From NCBI RefSeq assembly GCF_031583065.1, contig NZ_CP134053.1, positions 6,923,001 to 6,987,000 on the forward strand: a stretch of DNA of 64,000 nt, in the 5' to 3' direction. This DNA comes from Streptomyces sp. CGMCC 4.7035. Its GTDB lineage: Bacteria > Actinomycetota > Actinomycetes > Streptomycetales > Streptomycetaceae. Positions within the stretch are counted from its first letter, which is position 1. Every line of letters starts with the position of its first letter. Below the pieces are notes generated by a model. That model made no database searches and was not told where the DNA came from. It saw nothing but the letters and a program-made list of their open reading frames with translations. The position numbers were made by a program, and so were the translations under genes. Positions 61,198 to 64,000 of the stretch are shown here, one piece after another.

Positions 61198-61232
61198 GTG
61201 ACTCCACAGGGTGACTCCACGATGGAGTCACC
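61198..61232. promoter_or_regulatory. Operator: perfect 10-bp palindrome plus an extra half-site
   Basis: Arms GGTGACTCCA (61210-61219) and TGGAGTCACC (61223-61232) around CGA; a third copy GTGACTCCAC lies at 61198-61207. It straddles the start region of the XRE gene and sits upstream of the graspetide operon. Confidence 0.8.
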
Positions 61233-62541
61233 GAGGAGTAGCCTCGGATTACAGCCAGGGGAGCCGCAGTTGCCGCCAGAGCCACGCGAGATCGTCGCCG
61301 GGCTACTCGCCCACGAGAGGTTCCTGTCTGCATGCGCCGACCGGGACATGGGATCCGTGTTTCGGATGCTCAACCATCGCGGCGTCAGCACCCGCAAGAT
61401 CGCCGCAGCGGTCGGAATCGCACAGGGGCGCCTGTACGACTACATGAACGGCAAGAGCCGCGTGGAACGACTGGCCATCTTCGAGCAGATCGCCGACGCC
61501 TTCCACATCCCCGGACATCTCCTCGGTCTGGCCCGACGCCACTGGGAGCCACGAGACCACGCGCCCCGAGCAACGTCCAGCGTATCTTTGGCGCCGTTGA
61601 TCGACAGCGTCGAGGAAGACGATGTGGCGGCCGTGGACGCATTCCGGCACGCGGACCGGGCAACTGGCGGGGGCCGTCTCTACTCCGCTGTCGTCACCCA
61701 CCTCCGCGAACATGTAGCGCCTCGGCTTGTCGACCTCAGCGGTGGCCAGGCGTTCGCTGCGGCGGCAGCCCTGACGGAGATGGCCGGCTGGATGGCACAC
61801 GACTCGGGGCGCGACCGAGTGGCCCAGGCGCACTTCGCTCGCGCCCTGCCCCTCGCCCGCGCTTCTGGGGACACCGCGTTGACCGCCAACATCGCCGCGT
61901 CCAGTTCCCACTTAGCTCTACAGGCCGGTGATTCTGCCGCAGCTGTGCATTGGGCGCAGACGGGGCTCGACGCGGCGAGCGAAGGCCCTCGCGTACCTAC
62001 TCTCATTGCCCGACTCCATGCCATGCAGGCCCGTGCTCTCGCCGCGGCAGGACAGCACTCCGCAGCCGAGCGGGCCCTCGACCAGGCTCGTCTCACCCTC
62101 CGCGACGCGCCAGTCAAAGTGGCTCATCCCTGGGTCAGCCCGTTCGATGCCGCCGCCCTTGCCAGCGAAAGCGCCGAGGCCCTACGTGACATGGGCCGCT
62201 TACGGGAAGCTGTCGAATACGCCCGACAGGCTGTTGATCTCCGCGAAGCCGGACGTGCACGCTCGCTCGCCCTGTCCAGAATCGCCCTCGCCGGCCTCCA
62301 TGTGCAGTGCGGAGACCTGGACGCCGCCCTCCTCGTGGGCGAGGAGTTGCTGACCGCGACCGCGCCCACTCTGGGTTCGGTCAGGGTCATGCAGCAGCTC
62401 CAATCACTCGGTGCACAGTTCGAACCCAACCGGTCGCACCCTCCGGTACGGGAGTTCCTGATGCGGCTCACGGCCGAGCGCAGGGCCAGAATGCTGCTGC
62501 TCGCCGACATTCTCACTCCTCAGGGAGGCCACCCCGTATGA
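61222..62541 (+). CDS. XRE-family regulator with TPR-like domain
   Basis: 439 residues from ATG 61222, which lies in the spacer of the palindrome; GTG 61198 or ATG 61177 are alternatives. Helix-turn-helix near residues 45-100 (STRKIAAAVGIAQGRLYDYM, RVERLAIFEQIADAFHIPG), then helical repeats (AHFARALPLARASGDTALTA; DQARLTLRDAPVKVAHPWVS). Likely local regulator of the graspetide operon, with autoregulation. Stop overlaps the Nudix gene (ATGA). Confidence 0.87.
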   Translation: MESPRSSLGLQPGEPQLPPEPREIVAGLLAHERFLSACADRDMGSVFRMLNHRGVSTRKIAAAVGIAQGRLYDYMNGKSRVERLAIFEQIADAFHIPGHLLGLARRHWEPRDHAPRATSSVSLAPLIDSVEEDDVAAVDAFRHADRATGGGRLYSAVVTHLREHVAPRLVDLSGGQAFAAAAALTEMAGWMAHDSGRDRVAQAHFARALPLARASGDTALTANIAASSSHLALQAGDSAAAVHWAQTGLDAASEGPRVPTLIARLHAMQARALAAAGQHSAAERALDQARLTLRDAPVKVAHPWVSPFDAAALASESAEALRDMGRLREAVEYARQAVDLREAGRARSLALSRIALAGLHVQCGDLDAALLVGEELLTATAPTLGSVRVMQQLQSLGAQFEPNRSHPPVREFLMRLTAERRARMLLLADILTPQGGHPV

Positions 62542-63050
62542 GGCCCGTTCCTGCCGACCCGGACGCCTACAGGGACTGGCTGGCCGAGGGTAATGCCACC
62601 CAGGCTCGTAAGCGTGTCGGTGCCGATGTCCTCATTCGAGATCCGACCGGACGAGTTCTGCTGGTCAAGCCGACGTATAAGCCCGGTTGGGATCTCCCCG
62701 GCGGAATGGTCGAGGCCAACGAGCCCCCGCACGAGGCTGCATTGCGGGAACTGCGCGAGGAGCTTGGTCTGGACGTCGTTCTCCGTGAGTTGCTGGTGGT
62801 CGACTGGGTTCCTCCGCACGGGCCGTGGGACGACCAGATTGCCCTCATCTTCGATGGCGGCGTGGTCGACGACACCCGGGCCTCTTCGATCCGGCCTCAC
62901 GATGAGGAGTTGTCCGCCGTGGAGTTCGCCTCCTCAAGTGAGGCCCAGTCGATGGTCCGAGAGCGCATGGCGCGCCGCCTTGATGCAGCCTTCAAAGCCC
63001 TCGTCACTGGCCGGGTGCTGTATCTCCACGACGGGCGCCCGACGTTTTGA
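62538..63050 (+). CDS. Nudix hydrolase
   Basis: 170 residues coupled to the XRE gene. The Nudix box is complete: GGMVEANEPPHEAALRELRE then ELGLD. Hydrolyses a nucleoside-diphosphate-linked substrate, identity unknown. XRE-Nudix pairs recur in Streptomyces. Confidence 0.93.
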   Translation: MRPVPADPDAYRDWLAEGNATQARKRVGADVLIRDPTGRVLLVKPTYKPGWDLPGGMVEANEPPHEAALRELREELGLDVVLRELLVVDWVPPHGPWDDQIALIFDGGVVDDTRASSIRPHDEELSAVEFASSSEAQSMVRERMARRLDAAFKALVTGRVLYLHDGRPTF

Positions 63051-63122
63051 CCTACCAAAGCCCCCTCGTGCTTCCCCTTCCGGTGATTGCGGGGCCGGTC
63101 TTCCAGCGTCAACCTCGATCCG

Positions 63123-63245
63123 TTACGCCAGCGACCTTCGCACTGCGTCGACCAGCGACATCGCACGCATATCCTTGGGGCCCTCAATGGTGTGGTTCAT
63201 CACGTAGCCGAAGGCGATGCCGTGCTCGGGGCGGCGAAGCGGAAA
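63123..63245 (-). pseudogene. Remnant of a serine hydrolase (beta-lactamase family) C-terminus
   Basis: The minus strand reads RRPEHGIAFGYVMNHTIEG, then DMRAMSLVDAVRRSLA, a good match to the last about 35 residues of class C-like serine hydrolases (DPE.GIAFGYVMN...R...L.DAV). All catalytic parts are missing and the frame upstream loses homology at about 63245. Confidence 0.65.
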
Positions 63246-63249
63246 GAAC

Positions 63250-63357
63250 GTCCCCGACGAGTCCCTGGTCGTTAACCACGGCGTGCTCGTCGCCTCCGAC
63301 CTGGCGGCGGCCGCCACGCATATCCAGTACCTCGCAGCACGGAGCACGAATACATGA
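63250..63357 (+). pseudogene. Remnant of an unknown gene coupled to the next methyltransferase
   Basis: 36 codons of Streptomyces-like coding sequence (VPDESLVVNHGVLVASDLAA ...) end in a TGA overlapping the methyltransferase ATG, the hallmark of an upstream operon partner. No start or homologous N-terminus exists; upstream sequence is the opposite-strand hydrolase remnant, so a deletion junction lies near 63245-63250. Confidence 0.5.
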
Positions 63358-64000
63358 ACCTCTTCACCGGAACCGCCACCTACTACCGCCAGTTCCGCCC
63401 CGGCATCCCCGAGGGCGTCACCACTGTCCTGGACCAGATCACCCCGGCGCGGCCCAAGGGCCCGCGACGTCTTCTGGACGTCGGCACCGGCACGGGGCTC
63501 GTCGTCGAGGCACTGCTGGCCCGGTTCGACGACATCATCGCCATCGACAGCGACGCGGAGATGCTCGCCGCCGCCGAGTCCGCGCTTCGTCCGAGACTGC
63601 CCGGCAGCTCCCGTCTATTGCTCGTGGAGAGCACCGCAGAGAACTTCGTCCCGCCCGCAGACTGGCAGGCCGACCTGGTCACCATCTGCCGGGCGTTCCA
63701 CTGGCTCGACCAAGGCGCCGTACTGAACCTCTTGGACAGCCAGGTCGCCTCGGACGGCGTCGTCGCGATCTTCGGCGACAACAGCTTCTGGGCTGCGGGC
63801 AGCCCCTGGAAGGAGGCGGTCCGCGACGTGATCAAGATATTTCTCGGCGAGGAACGCCGCGCGGGTTCGGGCACCTTCCAGCACCACAACCGCTCGTACA
63901 GCGAGATCATGGAGGAGTCGCCGTTCAATCGGGTCGAGGAAGTGCGCGTACCCGTCCAACGCACCTGGACGAGCGAAAGCATCCTCGGTCACCTCTACTC
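63354..64000 (+). CDS. Class I SAM-dependent methyltransferase, partial
   Basis: 215 residues visible, running off the right edge. SAM motif RLLDVGTGTGLVVEALL, acid IIAIDSDAEMLAAAES and FHWLDQGAVLNLL in the style of ubiquinone/menaquinone-type methyltransferases (Methyltransf_11/25). Substrate unknown. Coupled to a truncated upstream frame. Confidence 0.9.
   Translation, partial: MNLFTGTATYYRQFRPGIPEGVTTVLDQITPARPKGPRRLLDVGTGTGLVVEALLARFDDIIAIDSDAEMLAAAESALRPRLPGSSRLLLVESTAENFVPPADWQADLVTICRAFHWLDQGAVLNLLDSQVASDGVVAIFGDNSFWAAGSPWKEAVRDVIKIFLGEERRAGSGTFQHHNRSYSEIMEESPFNRVEEVRVPVQRTWTSESILGHLY

Overview
The window is a high-GC actinobacterial chromosome segment, almost certainly Streptomyces. 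Third codon positions are nearly all G/C, ATGA/GTGA translational coupling is frequent, and many genes belong to Streptomyces-typical families (CslA/GlxA, class E and F sortases, DUF397, DUF6412, DUF6415, DasR-type regulation). From about 15 to 37 kb the gene order (GGDEF-EAL protein, ectoine-type ABC importer, AA10 LPMO, SPFH protein, peptidoglycan-binding protein, cslA, glxA, GH6) matches what I recall of the S. coelicolor SCO2817-SCO2838 core region. I could not run an alignment.

Left part (1-13 kb): a partial sensor kinase with its OmpR-type regulator; a spermidine-synthase-like protein; an XRE/TPR regulator; a histidine phosphatase; a PAP2 protein; then a tightly coupled three-gene operon (7331-11495) encoding a PD-(D/E)XK nuclease with a Dna2/Cas4-like cysteine pattern, an unknown protein and an SF1 helicase. 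The first of three identical tRNA-Lys(CTT) genes follows and overlaps the end of a coding sequence.

Middle (13-37 kb): secreted M6 metalloprotease; PAS-GGDEF-EAL c-di-GMP protein (probably CdgA); LLM oxidoreductase; an EutA-like racemase and a D-2-hydroxyacid dehydrogenase beside ehuBCDA and an IclR regulator; tRNA-Lys 2; acyl-CoA ligase; LPMO with a near-consensus DasR site; SPFH protein; cell-wall protein; tRNA-Lys 3; then the cslA-glxA operon facing a GH6 lipoprotein, the set that makes and trims the tip-associated glycan in Streptomyces.

37-53 kb: class F sortase with a secreted partner; a NagD-like phosphatase; an LAXTG wall protein; a ROK regulator divergent from an oxidoreductase with a palindromic operator between them; FAH-family hydrolase; second YidC paralogue with a DUF6412 gene; HxlR regulator divergent from an MFS exporter with three operator copies; class E sortase; a secreted GH30 enzyme; a SEC-C protein. 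Tandem repeats are unusually common here, several with an exact 20-bp period.

Right end (53-64 kb) is an accessory island. A divergent pair encodes an MrcB-N/restriction-nuclease protein and a PLD-SF2 helicase-DUF3427 protein, a likely defence module. It ends against a decapitated XRE regulator that is still coupled to a DUF397 gene. Next is a complete graspetide (ATP-grasp RiPP) cluster: precursor, ATP-grasp ligase, PIMT-like methyltransferase, DUF6415 protein and a 50-residue Cys protein, divergent from an XRE regulator whose start lies in a perfect palindrome. A Nudix gene, two gene remnants and a partial methyltransferase close the window.
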